In this document: positions 18,347-27,640 of the stretch, in pieces
Layout: each line of letters starts with the position of its first letter
How positions within the stretch are numbered: position 1 is the first letter of the stretch
Translations under genes and position numbers: made by a program
Assembly: GCF_900104745.1 (NCBI RefSeq)
Contig: NZ_LT629732.1
Coordinates: 5,691,981-5,755,980 of the forward strand
Source of the DNA: Actinopolymorpha singaporensis
GTDB lineage: Bacteria; Actinomycetota; Actinomycetes; Propionibacteriales; Actinopolymorphaceae
DNA: 64,000 nt
Direction: 5' to 3'
Notes under the pieces: generated by a model
Database searches by the model: none
What the model was told of the DNA's origin: nothing
The model's input: the letters and a program-made list of their open reading frames with translations, nothing else

Positions 18347-20116
18347 TCAGGAAGCGCAGACCTCCACCAGATGGTCGACGACCTCGGCGATCGGCAGATC
18401 GATGCGTTCGCTGGTACGCCGGTCCTTGATCTCCACCTTGCCGTCCACGATCCGCCGCCCGCAGGTCACGATCGTGGGGATGCCCAGCAGGTCGGCGTCG
18501 TTGAACTTCTCCCCCGGGCTCGCCCCGCGCCGGTCGTCCAGCAGCACCCGGATGCCCCGGGCGTCCAGCTCGGCGGCGAGTCGCTCGGCGGTCTCGAACG
18601 GCGCGTCGTTCTTGCCGGTGGCGATGACGTGCACGTCGGCCGGGCTGATCTCGCGGGGCCAGATCAGGCCCTTGGCGTCGTGGTTCTTCTCCGCGATCGC
18701 GGCGACTGCCCGGCTCACCCCGATGCCGTACGACCCCATCGTCACCACGACCTGCCTGCCGTTCTCGTCCAGCACCGTGAGACCGAGCGCCTGCGCGAAC
18801 TTGCGGCCGAGCGCGAAGACGTGCCCCATCTCCATGCCCCTGGCCGAGGCCAGCGCGCTGCCGCAGCGCGGGCACGGGTCACCGTCGCGTACGTCGGCGG
18901 CATGGATGGTGCCGTCGGGGGTGAAGTCGCGGCCGGCGACGAGGTCCACCACGTGTTTGCCGGGTTCGTTGGCGCCGGTCACCCAGCGGGTGCCCGACGC
19001 GACCCGTGGGTCCACGAGGTAGCGAACCCTGGCCGGCTTGTCCGCACCCAGCGCGGCGGGTCCGATGTAGCCGCGCACCAGCTCCGGCCTGGCCGCGAAG
19101 TCCTCGTCGGTCGCCGCCTGGACGGTGGCCGGGTAGACCTGGGCCTCCAGCCGCTTCAGGTCCACCTCCCGGTCACCGGGTACGCCAACGGCAAGGAGTT
19201 CGCTGTCGCCGCCTGGTTGGACGACCTTGACGATGACGTTCTTCAGGGTGTCGGACGCCTGCCAGGGACGGTCGTCGCGACGGAGCTTCTCCCGGCCGTT
19301 CAGGAGCGCGACCAGCGACTCGATCGTCGGGGTGTCCGGCGTGTCCTCCACGTGCGCGGCGGGCAGGCCGGCGTGCGGCACCGGCTCGGTGGCGGGCACT
19401 TCCACCGCCTCGGTGTTGCTCGCGTAGTCGCAGGATGTGCAGCGGACGTAGGTGTCCTCGCCCACCTCGGTGGGGGTGAGGAACTCCTCGCTGAGCGAGC
19501 CCCCCATCGCTCCGGCCATCGCCTTGACGATCACGTGGTCGAGTCCGAGCCGGTCGAACGTACGGACGTACGCCTCACGGTGCCGGTGGTAGGAGCGCTC
19601 CAGGCCGGCGTCGTCGACGTCGAAGGAATAGGAGTCCTTCATGGAGAACTCCCGGCCCCGCAGGATGCCGGCCCGCGGACGTGGCTCGTCGCGGTACTTC
19701 CACTGGATCTGGTAGATCGACAGCGGGAGGTCCTTGTAGGAGGAGAACAGGTCCTTCACCGCAAGGGTGAACATCTCCTCGTGGGTGGGGCCGAGAAGGT
19801 AGTCGTTGCCCTTGCGGTCCTTGAGCCGGAAGATGTCGTCGCCGTAGTCGGTCCACCGGCCGGTGCGTTCGTACGGCTCGCGCGGCAGCAGCGCCGGGAA
19901 GTGGACCTCCTGGAACCCCGCGGCGTCCATCTCCTCCCGGACGATCCGCTCGACGTTGAGGTAGGTGCGCCAGCCCAGCGGCAGCCAGGAGTAGATGCCC
20001 GGTGCGACCCGCCGGATGTAGCCGGCGCGCACGAGCAACCGGTGGCTCGGCACCTCCGCGTCGGCCGGGTCCTCGCGCAGCGTGCGCAGGAACAACGTCG
20101 ACATCCGCAGGATCAC
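18347..20116 (-). CDS. proS: Prolyl-tRNA synthetase
   Basis: ProS charges tRNA-Pro. It is a class II synthetase of the long bacterial type with the YbaK-like editing insert. The N-terminus is [50 protein letters not shown]. Motif 2 is [27 protein letters not shown], the insert runs from about residue 225 to 400, and motif 3 is [20 protein letters not shown]; the anticodon domain ends the protein. The GTG at 20116 lies seven bases after GGAGGAG; the open frame to 20602 beyond it lacks homology. The 589 residues are normal for the family. Confidence 0.98.
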   Translation of the reverse strand: MILRMSTLFLRTLREDPADAEVPSHRLLVRAGYIRRVAPGIYSWLPLGWRTYLNVERIVREEMDAAGFQEVHFPALLPREPYERTGRWTDYGDDIFRLKDRKGNDYLLGPTHEEMFTLAVKDLFSSYKDLPLSIYQIQWKYRDEPRPRAGILRGREFSMKDSYSFDVDDAGLERSYHRHREAYVRTFDRLGLDHVIVKAMAGAMGGSLSEEFLTPTEVGEDTYVRCTSCDYASNTEAVEVPATEPVPHAGLPAAHVEDTPDTPTIESLVALLNGREKLRRDDRPWQASDTLKNVIVKVVQPGGDSELLAVGVPGDREVDLKRLEAQVYPATVQAATDEDFAARPELVRGYIGPAALGADKPARVRYLVDPRVASGTRWVTGANEPGKHVVDLVAGRDFTPDGTIHAADVRDGDPCPRCGSALASARGMEMGHVFALGRKFAQALGLTVLDENGRQVVVTMGSYGIGVSRAVAAIAEKNHDAKGLIWPREISPADVHVIATGKNDAPFETAERLAAELDARGIRVLLDDRRGASPGEKFNDADLLGIPTIVTCGRRIVDGKVEIKDRRTSERIDLPIAEVVDHLVEVCAS

Positions 20117-20248
20117 GGGGAAACTCCTCCGAGGAAGGGACGGCGGCGTCACCACCGCCGGGACCGAGGCGAGAATACCGGCTGTGCGTGACCAGGCCCC
20201 TGCTCGGCCCGAGGCGTGCCACGTCGCGAGGCGGCCCCGAGCCACAAT

Positions 20249-20523
20249 TTCTCCACAGCCAGCGGATCGGTCGCTCACCCGGATCTCCTTGTGGACAACG
20301 GGTTGGATGGCGGTCGCCATCGCTAGAGTTCGAACATGTATTCGACAACCAAGGATCTTCCCCGCGGCAGGGGCAGCGGCACCGTTGCCCGGTTGAGGGC
20401 TGCGCTCGGCATGTTCGGGGCCGGCATGGACCAGGCCCGGTCGACGCCGACCCTGAAGCCCGCACCGGCCGCGAACGACGAGGCGGCACAGGGCGACGCT
20501 CCGATCGAGGGACGTTGTCCACA
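20249..20523. promoter_or_regulatory. Cluster of three DnaA-box-like nonamers
   Basis: TTCTCCACA (20249-20257), TGTGGACAA (20290-20298, the reverse of TTGTCCACA) and TTGTCCACA (20515-20523) lie within 275 bases between proS and the EbfC-like gene. Two of them are perfect to the high-GC actinobacterial DnaA consensus. They may titrate DnaA or tie the adjacent promoters to replication state. Confidence 0.5.
20330..20345 (+). promoter_or_regulatory. LexA-type SOS box with overlapping start codon
   Basis: TCGAACATGTATTCGA matches the actinobacterial LexA consensus TCGAAC-N4-GTTCGA at 11 of 12 half-site bases. TAGAGT (20324-20329) just upstream is a -10 box, and the ATG at 20336 lies six bases after it. 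LexA binding would block a leaderless transcript. Confidence 0.7.
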
Positions 20524-20605
20524 GCTTGTCGATCACGTCCGGGTGGCGCCCGAAGTGTGGGCTAGAGTCGCTCAGCAGCGGAGATCCCGCACACCGGGGC
20601 ATTAG
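20336..20605 (+). CDS. Small leaderless ORF under an SOS box, unknown function
   Basis: An 89-residue open frame starting [20 protein letters not shown]. Its ATG lies inside the LexA-type box and directly after a TAGAGT -10 element, the same layout seen for SOS-controlled genes in Actinobacteria, which supports a real start. Codon third positions are strongly G/C through about residue 60 and become mixed after that, where the frame crosses a DnaA-like box, so the C-terminal third may not be under coding selection. No domain, signal or membrane segment is recognised. It is basic at the N-terminus. The EbfC-like gene starts 27 bases after its stop codon. Confidence 0.45.
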   Translation: MYSTTKDLPRGRGSGTVARLRAALGMFGAGMDQARSTPTLKPAPAANDEAAQGDAPIEGRCPQLVDHVRVAPEVWARVAQQRRSRTPGH

Positions 20606-20631
20606 TGCGGGACGACAACGGGGAGGCGGCC

Positions 20632-21096
20632 GTGGCCGACGTCAGCGCCAACGACTTCGACCGGCTGTTCGACGACGCCATGGCGGCTCTGCGGCCGCTG
20701 GCCGGGCAGCCTGACCCCCACGCTGACAGCGCTCCCGGGGCTGAACAGGGCGCCGCCGACGGCGGCGCCGAACCCACCGGGCCGGTCCGCGGTGTCGGCG
20801 AGGCACTCGACGGCTACGTCCGCGTGACCGCCAAGCCGGGCGGAGAGCTGGAGACGGTCGAGCTCAACCCCCGCGTTCTGCGTTCGGACTCCGAGTCGAT
20901 CGCGGAGGCGTTCCGGGAGGCGGCCAACGCCGCGCTCGCCGACCTGCAGGCCAAGCTGACCAGCGCCCTGCCCGCGCTCGCCGACCAGCAGCAGATGCTC
21001 GAACGTCTGCAGGAGTTCCAGCAGCAGTCGGTGATGCAGATGCGGCGCTACCTGCAGGCCATCACCGACGTCCAGGACCGACTCGACAGGGACTGA
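20632..21096 (+). CDS. YbaB/EbfC family DNA-binding protein
   Basis: A 154-residue relative of the YbaB/EbfC nucleoid-associated proteins. The core [47 protein letters not shown] matches the family beta-sheet plus long helix, followed by a Gln-rich coiled-coil-like tail ([28 protein letters not shown]). The GTG at 20632 is preferred since GGGGAGG lies five bases before it; the open frame starts at 20605. It differs from housekeeping EbfC in sitting with WXG100 genes rather than with recR. Such EbfC-like genes often open type VII substrate cassettes in Actinobacteria; they may regulate or chaperone them. Confidence 0.85.
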   Translation: MADVSANDFDRLFDDAMAALRPLAGQPDPHADSAPGAEQGAADGGAEPTGPVRGVGEALDGYVRVTAKPGGELETVELNPRVLRSDSESIAEAFREAANAALADLQAKLTSALPALADQQQMLERLQEFQQQSVMQMRRYLQAITDVQDRLDRD

Positions 21097-21102
21097 ACGA
21101 CC

Positions 21103-21438
21103 ATGGGTGACGAGAGCGTCAGGCTCGGGTGGAACCAGCTCAACCGCGCCTCGGGAGACCTCGACAAGGCGGCCCAGGACCTCGCCCGCGAGCTGAAGGG
21201 GATCAAGGCGGAGCTTGCCGCCTTCGGTGAGCCGTGGGGCGGCGACGAGATCGGGATGCTGATCGGTGTCACCCACCAGGCCGTGTCGGAGTTCGCCTTC
21301 GACCAGCTCGACGGGATCCTCGGCGACCTGACCGCACACTCCGAGGCCGCCAACCACGTGGCGCGCACCGCGCGCGACAACGAGGAGGGCGGCGAGCAGC
21401 TGTTCAGCCAGGTCGGCAACGACGTCGAGGCGGTCTGA
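21103..21438 (+). CDS. WXG100-like type VII secretion substrate
   Basis: A 111-residue helical-hairpin protein of ESX/WXG100 type. The turn motif is seen as PWGGDE (Trp-Gly-Gly) near residue 45 between two long amphipathic helices (LNRASGDLDKAAQDLARELKGIKAELAAFG and AVSEFAFDQLDGILGDLTAHSEAANHVARTARDNEEGGEQLF). No signal peptide is present, as expected for this secretion route. It follows the EbfC-like gene by six bases and precedes the CpnT-N-type gene by six bases, so the three form one transcript. It probably pairs with the downstream product. No ESX secretion machinery is encoded in the window. Confidence 0.82.
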   Translation: MGDESVRLGWNQLNRASGDLDKAAQDLARELKGIKAELAAFGEPWGGDEIGMLIGVTHQAVSEFAFDQLDGILGDLTAHSEAANHVARTARDNEEGGEQLFSQVGNDVEAV

Positions 21439-21444
21439 GACGAC

Positions 21445-21933
21445 ATGGGGCTCCAACTTCCCGGCGAGCTGGTCACCGTGCTCGGCATGATCGGCATCAA
21501 CTGGCCGGAGGGTGACGAGGAGAAGCTGTTCGGTATGGGCCAGACCTGGGTGGACTTCGCCGGGCGGCTGAGCACGGTCGCAGGCGGCGCCGAGGGCGCG
21601 GCCACCAAGGTCTCCGAAGGGCACGAGGGCCCCACCGTCGAGGCGTTCACGAAACTGTGGGCCGAACACGGCGGCACCAGGAACCTCGACATCGCCTCCA
21701 CCGCCGGTACGGGCTTCGGTCTCGGCCTGTTCGTCTACGCCGGGGTGGTGCTGGTCCTGAAGATCAACGCCATCATCCAGCTGGTGATCCTGGCTTTCCA
21801 GATCGCCCAGGCGATCGCGACCGCGGCGGTGACGTTCGGCGGCTCGCTGCTGGAGATCCCGATCTTCCGGCAGATCACCAAGTCCATCATCGAGAACCTG
21901 ATCTGGATGGCGATCGGGCAGATCATCGGCTGA
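21445..21933 (+). CDS. CpnT-type N-terminal (WXG100-like) domain protein without toxin domain
   Basis: The sequence GLQLPGELVTVLGMIGINWPEGDEEKLFGMGQTWVDFAG is characteristic of the N-terminal helical domain of large actinobacterial type VII toxins and ADP-ribosyltransferase proteins. In those, the domain is followed by hydrophobic helices, a linker and a variable C-terminal toxin. Here the protein stops at residue 162 just after the hydrophobic segment (VLVLKINAIIQLVILAFQIAQAIATAAVTF ... IENLIWMAIGQIIG). No remaining toxin frame was found in the 33 bases before the convergent gene. It is either a trimmed remnant or a stand-alone secretion/membrane component. Confidence 0.75.
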   Translation: MGLQLPGELVTVLGMIGINWPEGDEEKLFGMGQTWVDFAGRLSTVAGGAEGAATKVSEGHEGPTVEAFTKLWAEHGGTRNLDIASTAGTGFGLGLFVYAGVVLVLKINAIIQLVILAFQIAQAIATAAVTFGGSLLEIPIFRQITKSIIENLIWMAIGQIIG

Positions 21934-21966
21934 GCGTACGGCGCACCGGCCGGCGTGGCCCGCCCG

Positions 21967-22908
21967 TCAGATCCGGATCCGCTGCCCCGGTCTGCCCACC
22001 GCCTTCTGTAGCATCAGCGTCGCCACCCCGGCGAGCACGATGGCGGCCATGTTGATGCCGAGCTGGGCCGCCGAGCCGGCAAGTTCGGCGAGGTCACCGA
22101 GCGCCAGCGCCGCGGCGAGGTTGCCGGCCGCGGGCACGGTGGTGACCGAGATGAACACGCCGACCAGCGTGCCGGACTTCGAGGCGGTGAGCGACAGCAC
22201 GCCGGCGATCCCCGCGATGAACGCCACCACGAACGACCACCGGTCCGGGGTCCAGATGAACCCTGTCAACGGTCTGGGCCGGTCGATCTGGGCGATGGTG
22301 ATCCATCCCGCGGCCCGCGCGATCAGGCACAGTACCGTGGTGCCCGCGATCGCCGCGGCGAAGCCGACGGCCAGGGTGAACAGCCCCCGGCGCAGCAGAC
22401 CCGTGCGGTGATGCACGATCCCGACCGCGATCGCGGCCAGCGCGACGAACTCCGGGCCCACCACCATCGCGCCGATCACCAGGATCGAGGAGTCGAGTAC
22501 GACCGCGATGGCGGCGAGAGTGGTGGCGAGGAAGAGGAACGACAGGAACGTCCACGAAAGCACGGCGTCGTCGGAGGTGTGCCGTACGACCTCCTCCCAG
22601 ATGACCGCGTCCGCGCCCTCGCCCGGCGCGGCGCGCTCGGCGCGTTCGGCGGCGTCGTAGACGGCGGTGTCGACCATCTCCATGGCGATCGTCCCGTCGG
22701 AGTCGAGGCCGAGGTCGCGCAGCCCACAGAGCACCCCCTCGACGGACTCCCGCGCGATGTCCGCGAACACCAGATCGCCCGGGGGCCGGATCGACGCGCC
22801 CGGCACCACCGCCAGGTTGGCGACGCCCACGCAGTCCTCGAGGAGCGCGACGACCTTCTCGGTCCGCTCCGACGGTGAGGTCACCCGCAGATGCAGCACG
22901 CCGGACAT
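21967..22908 (-). CDS. DUF389 family membrane protein
   Basis: A 313-residue integral membrane protein of the DUF389 family. Residues 1-110 form a cytosolic ferredoxin-like domain (LHLRVTSPSERTEKVVALLEDCVGVANLAVVPGASIRPPGDLVFADIARESVEGVL). The membrane part begins about residue 118 (VLSWTFLSFLFLATTLAAIAVVLDSSILVIGAMVVGPEFVALAAIAVGIVHH) and contains six or so segments. The family is widespread but functionally undefined. A 7-5-7 inverted repeat sits directly upstream of the ATG, which has no good ribosome site. It converges on the CpnT-N gene. Confidence 0.9.
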   Translation of the reverse strand: MSGVLHLRVTSPSERTEKVVALLEDCVGVANLAVVPGASIRPPGDLVFADIARESVEGVLCGLRDLGLDSDGTIAMEMVDTAVYDAAERAERAAPGEGADAVIWEEVVRHTSDDAVLSWTFLSFLFLATTLAAIAVVLDSSILVIGAMVVGPEFVALAAIAVGIVHHRTGLLRRGLFTLAVGFAAAIAGTTVLCLIARAAGWITIAQIDRPRPLTGFIWTPDRWSFVVAFIAGIAGVLSLTASKSGTLVGVFISVTTVPAAGNLAAALALGDLAELAGSAAQLGINMAAIVLAGVATLMLQKAVGRPGQRIRI

Positions 22909-22927
22909 GGTAGGTCGCGCACCTACC
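22909..22927. promoter_or_regulatory. 7-5-7 inverted repeat before the DUF389 gene
   Basis: GGTAGGT (22909-22915) and ACCTACC (22921-22927) are exact complements around CGCGC and abut the DUF389 start codon. This could be an operator or an RNA hairpin covering the initiation region. Confidence 0.5.
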
Positions 22928-22959
22928 GCGCTCGGGTCCGGCCGATCAGGTGCTGCCGA

Positions 22960-25900
22960 TCAGGTGGACCCGTCCCGCCCGGAAGGACCCGACGGACCAT
23001 CTGGTCCAGACGGCACAACCGGGCCGTATCCCCCTCCGCCCGGTGTCTCCACGACCAGGACGTCGCCGGTGCCCACCTCGGCCGAATCGGCACCCGCCAG
23101 CTCCACGACGCTGCCGTCGGCGCGTTCGACCCGGTTGTGCCCGAGCGCGCCGGCCCGGCCGCCGGCCATGCCGTACGGCGGAACCCGCCGGTGGCCCGAC
23201 AGCGTGCTCACCGTCGCCGGTTCCAGGAACCGCAGCCGGCGCACCGCTCCGTCGCCACCACGCCAGCGCCCCTCACCGCCGCTCCCCCGCCGGATCGCGA
23301 AGCTCTCCAGCAGCACCGGCAGCCGCCACTCCAGCACCTCGGGGTCGGTCAGCCGGGAGTTCGTCATGTGCGTCTGCACCACGGCCGCGCCGTCGAAGCC
23401 GTCGCCCGCACCCGACCCGGACGCCACCGTCTCGTAGTACTGGTGCCGCGCGTTTCCGAACGTCACGTTGTTCATCGTCCCCGAGCCCTCCGCCTGCACG
23501 CCGAGCGCGGCGTACAGCGCGCCGGTCACCGCCTGCGAGGTCTCCACGTTCCCGGCGACGACGGCCGCCGGGAACCTCGGCGCGAGCATGCAGCCCTCGG
23601 GTACCACGATGCGCAGCGGCCGCAGGCACCCGTCGTTGAGCGGAATGTCGTCGTCGACCAGGGTGCGGAAGACGTACAGCACGGCCGCGGTCGCCACCGA
23701 CGCCGGTGCGTTGAAGTTGGTGTCGAGCTGGGCCGAGGTGCCGGTGAAGTCGATGGTGGCGGTACGCGCCGAGCGGTCCACCTCGACCCGCACCTCGATC
23801 CAGGCGCCGGAGTCCATTTCGTAGCTGTACGACCCGCCGTCCAGGGTGGCGACGACCCGGCGGACAGCTTCCTCGGCGTTGTCCTGCACGTGCCGCATGT
23901 ACGCCTGTACGACGTCCAGCCCGAAGTGGTCGATCATCTTCCCGACCTCCTCCACTCCCTTCTCGCTGGCGGCGATCTGGGCGCGCAGGTCGGCGAGGTT
24001 GGTGTCGGGGTTGCGGGAAGGGTACGGCGCCTCGGTGAGCAGCCGCCGCGTCTCCTCCTCGCGCATGCGGGCGTTCTCCACCAGCAGCCAGTTGTCGAAC
24101 AGCACCCCCTCCTCCTCGACCGAGCGGCTGGTGGCCGGCATCGAGCCGGGGGTGAGCCCACCGATCTCGGCGTGGTGACCGCGGGAGGCGACGAAGAACA
24201 GCACCTTCTCCCCCGCCTCGTCGTACACCGGCGTCACCACCGTCACGTCGGGCAGGTGGGTGCCGCCGTGGTAGGGATCGTTGACCGCGTAGACGTCGCC
24301 GCGCTTCATCGCGGAGCCGCGCCGGCGGATCACCTCCTGCACGCTCGCGCCCATCGAGCCCAGGTGCACCGGCATGTGCGGCGCGTTGGCGATGAGGTTG
24401 CCGTCGGGGTCGAACAACGCGCAGGAGAAGTCCAGCCGCTCCTTGATGTTCACCGACTGCGCGGTCGAGGACAGCCGGGCACCCATCTGCTCGGCGATCG
24501 ACATGAAGAGGTTGTTGAAGATCTCCAGCAGCACCGGGTCGACCTCGGTGCCGACGTCCTCGACGTCGGCGCGGGCGCTGACGCGTTCGATCCGCAGGTG
24601 GCCGGTCGCGGTGACGGTCGCCGCCCAACCGGGCTCGACCACCGTGGTGGCGTTGGCCTCGGTGACGATCGCCGGTCCGCTGACGGTGGTGCCGGCAGCG
24701 AGCCGGTCGCGCCGCAGGAGCGGTACGTCGTGCCAGCGGTCCCCGGCGTACATCCGTACCGCCGGCTCCTGCGCCGCGCCGCCCGGGTCCTCCCCGGCCG
24801 GGCTTCCGTCGCCGGGGTCGGCCGGCGCCAGGGCGTCCAGGTCCGGAGGGACGGTGGCGCCGACCGCCTCGACCGACACCGCCTCCACCACCAGCGGGCG
24901 GTCCATCAGGAAGGAGTACGTACGCCGGTAGGCCGCCTCGAACTCCGCCACCATCGCCGCCGGGTCGGCCGGCTCGGCCAGCGCCACCGGCACCGCGGTG
25001 TCGGTTCCGTCGTAGCGCAGGTGCGCCCGCCGGACCACCTCGATGCGTTCGGCCGACACCTCCTCGGCGAGGAGCTCGTCGCGGGCGGTGCGGGCGAGGT
25101 CGTCGGCCACCGCATCGACCCGCTTGAGTCCGTCGGCGTCCAGCCCGCACTCGACGGACTGCTCGCGCATGGTGGTGGTGTCGGCCAGGCCGATACCGAG
25201 CGCGGAGAGTACGCCGGCCATGGGCGGCACGAGCACCGTCCGGATGCCGAGCGCGTCGGCCACCGCGCAGGCGTGCTGGCCACCCGCGCCGCCGAACGTG
25301 GTGAGGGCGTACTCGGTGACGTCGTGCCCCTTCTGCACCGAGATCTTCTTCACCGCGTTGGCCATGTTGGCGACCGCGATCGCCACGAACCCGGCGGCGA
25401 CCTGTTCCGGTGTCCGGTCGTCGCCGGTCGCGGCCGCGATCTGGCCGGCCAGCTCCGCGAACCCCGTCCGCACGACGGAGACGTCCAGCGGCTGGTCGCC
25501 GCCGGGCCCGAAGACGTGCGGGAAGTACGCCGGCTGCACCCGGCCGAGCATCACGTTGGCGTCGGTGACGGTCAGCGGGCCGCCGCCGCGGTAGCAGGCG
25601 GGCCCAGGGTCGGCGCCCGCGGAGTCGGGCCCGACGCGGTAGCGGCTGCCGTCGAAGTGCAGAACCGACCCACCGCCGGCCGCGACGGTGTTGATGTCGA
25701 GCATCGGGGCGCGCAGCCGCACGCCGGCCACCTGGGTGTCGAAGACGCGTTCGTACTCTCCGGCGTAGTGCGAGACGTCGGTGGACGTCCCGCCCATGTC
25801 GAAGCCGATCACCTTGTCGAACCCGGCCAGCCGCGACATCCGCACCATGCCGACGATCCCGCCCGCGGGCCCGGACAGGATGGCGTCCTTGCCGCGGAAG

Positions 25901-26685
25901 TGCCCAGCCTCGGCCAGCCCGCCGTTGGACTGCATGAACATCAGGCGTACGCCGGACAGCTCGTCGGCGACGTGCTCGACGTAGCGGCGCAGCACCGGTG
26001 AGAGGTAGGCGTCGACCACCGTGGTGTCACCGCGCGGCACCACCCGCATCAGGGGGCTGGCCTCACTCGACAACGACACCTGCGGAAAGCCGATCCGCGC
26101 CGCCAGGGCGCCGACCTGTTGCTCGTGCGCGGGATGGAGGTAGCTGTGCAGGCAGACCACGGCGACCGCGCGAACGCCGTCGGCGTACACCTCGCGCAGC
26201 TTCTCCTCCAGCGCGCCGCGGTCCGGCGGACGCAGGACGGTGCCGTCGGCGGCGACGCGTTCGGCGACCTCGACGACCCGCTCGAACAGCATGTCCGGCA
26301 GCACGATGTGCCGGTCGAAGATGCGCGGGCGGTTCTGGTAGCCGATCCGCAGCGCGTCGGCGAACCCCTCGGTGATCACCAGCGCGGTCCGCTCGCCATG
26401 GCGTTCGAGGAGCGCGTTGGTGGCCACGGTGGTACCCATGCGGACCGACTCGATCAGCTCGGCGATCGGCCTCGCACCGGGCGGTTCCTCGCCTGCCCGG
26501 TCCAGCAGCGCCCGGATGCCGGCGACCGCGGCGTCGGCGTACCGCGCGGGATTGTCCGAGAGCAGCTTGTGGGTCACCAGGGCACCGGTGGGTGTGCGGG
26601 CCACCACGTCGGTGAACGTGCCGCCCCGGTCGATCCAGAACTGCCAACCCGTGACCACTGTCCCGCGTGCCAAGCCGCTCCTCAC
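22960..26685 (-). CDS. 5-oxoprolinase / hydantoinase A-B fusion
   Basis: A 1241-residue enzyme joining the HyuA-type and HyuB-type halves, as in ATP-dependent 5-oxoprolinase (OPLAH), which opens 5-oxoproline to glutamate. The first half (residues about 14-690) has [13 protein letters not shown] and [15 protein letters not shown], the actin-like ATPase motifs, and [16 protein letters not shown]. The second half (about 720-1230) has [45 protein letters not shown] and ends GGGGYG. Both halves in one chain favour oxoprolinase over hydantoinase, where they are usually separate. The start is GTG 26685. The nearby gamma-glutamyltransferase gene (14199) could belong to the same gamma-glutamyl cycle. 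Confidence 0.92.
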   Translation of the reverse strand: MRSGLARGTVVTGWQFWIDRGGTFTDVVARTPTGALVTHKLLSDNPARYADAAVAGIRALLDRAGEEPPGARPIAELIESVRMGTTVATNALLERHGERTALVITEGFADALRIGYQNRPRIFDRHIVLPDMLFERVVEVAERVAADGTVLRPPDRGALEEKLREVYADGVRAVAVVCLHSYLHPAHEQQVGALAARIGFPQVSLSSEASPLMRVVPRGDTTVVDAYLSPVLRRYVEHVADELSGVRLMFMQSNGGLAEAGHFRGKDAILSGPAGGIVGMVRMSRLAGFDKVIGFDMGGTSTDVSHYAGEYERVFDTQVAGVRLRAPMLDINTVAAGGGSVLHFDGSRYRVGPDSAGADPGPACYRGGGPLTVTDANVMLGRVQPAYFPHVFGPGGDQPLDVSVVRTGFAELAGQIAAATGDDRTPEQVAAGFVAIAVANMANAVKKISVQKGHDVTEYALTTFGGAGGQHACAVADALGIRTVLVPPMAGVLSALGIGLADTTTMREQSVECGLDADGLKRVDAVADDLARTARDELLAEEVSAERIEVVRRAHLRYDGTDTAVPVALAEPADPAAMVAEFEAAYRRTYSFLMDRPLVVEAVSVEAVGATVPPDLDALAPADPGDGSPAGEDPGGAAQEPAVRMYAGDRWHDVPLLRRDRLAAGTTVSGPAIVTEANATTVVEPGWAATVTATGHLRIERVSARADVEDVGTEVDPVLLEIFNNLFMSIAEQMGARLSSTAQSVNIKERLDFSCALFDPDGNLIANAPHMPVHLGSMGASVQEVIRRRGSAMKRGDVYAVNDPYHGGTHLPDVTVVTPVYDEAGEKVLFFVASRGHHAEIGGLTPGSMPATSRSVEEEGVLFDNWLLVENARMREEETRRLLTEAPYPSRNPDTNLADLRAQIAASEKGVEEVGKMIDHFGLDVVQAYMRHVQDNAEEAVRRVVATLDGGSYSYEMDSGAWIEVRVEVDRSARTATIDFTGTSAQLDTNFNAPASVATAAVLYVFRTLVDDDIPLNDGCLRPLRIVVPEGCMLAPRFPAAVVAGNVETSQAVTGALYAALGVQAEGSGTMNNVTFGNARHQYYETVASGSGAGDGFDGAAVVQTHMTNSRLTDPEVLEWRLPVLLESFAIRRGSGGEGRWRGGDGAVRRLRFLEPATVSTLSGHRRVPPYGMAGGRAGALGHNRVERADGSVVELAGADSAEVGTGDVLVVETPGGGGYGPVVPSGPDGPSGPSGRDGST

Positions 26686-26722
26686 CGGATCGGTTCCTAC
26701 CGGACGGACCCCAGGGGTGCCC

Positions 26723-27568
26723 CTAGAACAACACGGTCATGAACGTGTCGGCGTGGGTGAAGCCGACGCGTGCGTAGGTGCGCCGTGCCGCGTGGTTGAA
26801 ATCGTTGACGTACAACGTAGCCACCGGCGCCACGTCACGCAGCCCGGCGGCGGTCACCGCCGCGACCCCCGGCGCGGAGAGTCCCTCGCCCCGCCGGTCC
26901 GGCCGCACCCACACGCCCTGGATCTGGAACGCCCGCGGAGTCGCCACCCCGATCTCGGCCTTGAAGACGACCTCGCCGTTCTCGAACCGCGCGAACGCGT
27001 GGCCCCGGGCGATCAGCTCCGCGACCCGTGCACGGTAGTAGGCCCCGCCGTCGCGCTCCTCCGGGCTCACCCCGAGCTCCTCGCGGAAGAACGCCACGCT
27101 GGCGCGGTAGAGCGCGTCGAGCTCGTCGATGCGGACCCGGCGCACGGCCGGGTCGGCGGGCACCGCCGGCTGGTCGCGGGTGGTGAGGAACGGCTGCTCC
27201 GCACGCACCCCACGGGCCGGTCCCCAGGTCGGCGCGAGCGCGTCCCACAGCGGCGCCACCGCCTCCCGCGGGCCCCACACCGACGAACAGTTGCGGCCGT
27301 AGCGCAGGGCGAGTTCGGCGAACGCCGCGACCGCGGCCGGCGTGGCGGCGACGGGCACGAGGTTGGCACCGGCGAAGCACAGCGACGTGAGCCGGCTGCC
27401 CTCGCCGTACCCCCACAGCTGCCCGCCCATCCGGCGCAGGTCGCTGCCGGCCGCGCGGACCCGCGCGTCGATGAACACGTTGGTCACCGGGTCGGCGTCC
27501 AGCAGCCGCCGGACAGCGCGGAGATCGGACGTGCGCAGGAGCCGGACCCGCTCGGTGGTCTCGAGCAT
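26723..27568 (-). CDS. GNAT family N-acetyltransferase with DUF4081
   Basis: A 281-residue acetyltransferase that sits beside ispG in many Actinobacteria. The N-terminal DUF4081 part reads [30 protein letters not shown] ... [10 protein letters not shown] ... [14 protein letters not shown]. The C-terminal GNAT fold shows the acetyl-CoA-binding stretch [23 protein letters not shown] and [19 protein letters not shown]. The ATG at 27568 is preceded by GAGGAGG; the GTG at 27592 is less likely. Substrate is unknown. It follows ispG by 72 bases on the same strand and precedes the oxoprolinase. Confidence 0.92.
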   Translation of the reverse strand: MLETTERVRLLRTSDLRAVRRLLDADPVTNVFIDARVRAAGSDLRRMGGQLWGYGEGSRLTSLCFAGANLVPVAATPAAVAAFAELALRYGRNCSSVWGPREAVAPLWDALAPTWGPARGVRAEQPFLTTRDQPAVPADPAVRRVRIDELDALYRASVAFFREELGVSPEERDGGAYYRARVAELIARGHAFARFENGEVVFKAEIGVATPRAFQIQGVWVRPDRRGEGLSAPGVAAVTAAGLRDVAPVATLYVNDFNHAARRTYARVGFTHADTFMTVLF

Positions 27569-27640
27569 CCCCCGCCTCCTCGTGATCGTCACCGCCCGGG
27601 CCTGGAAGAGACCCGGTCTCCGACGATCCTCGTCCCTGGC

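Noticed and set aside
22891-26001. Plus-strand frame of 1036 codons antisense to the oxoprolinase
   Set aside because: Shadow of a clear enzyme gene; no recognisable sequence.
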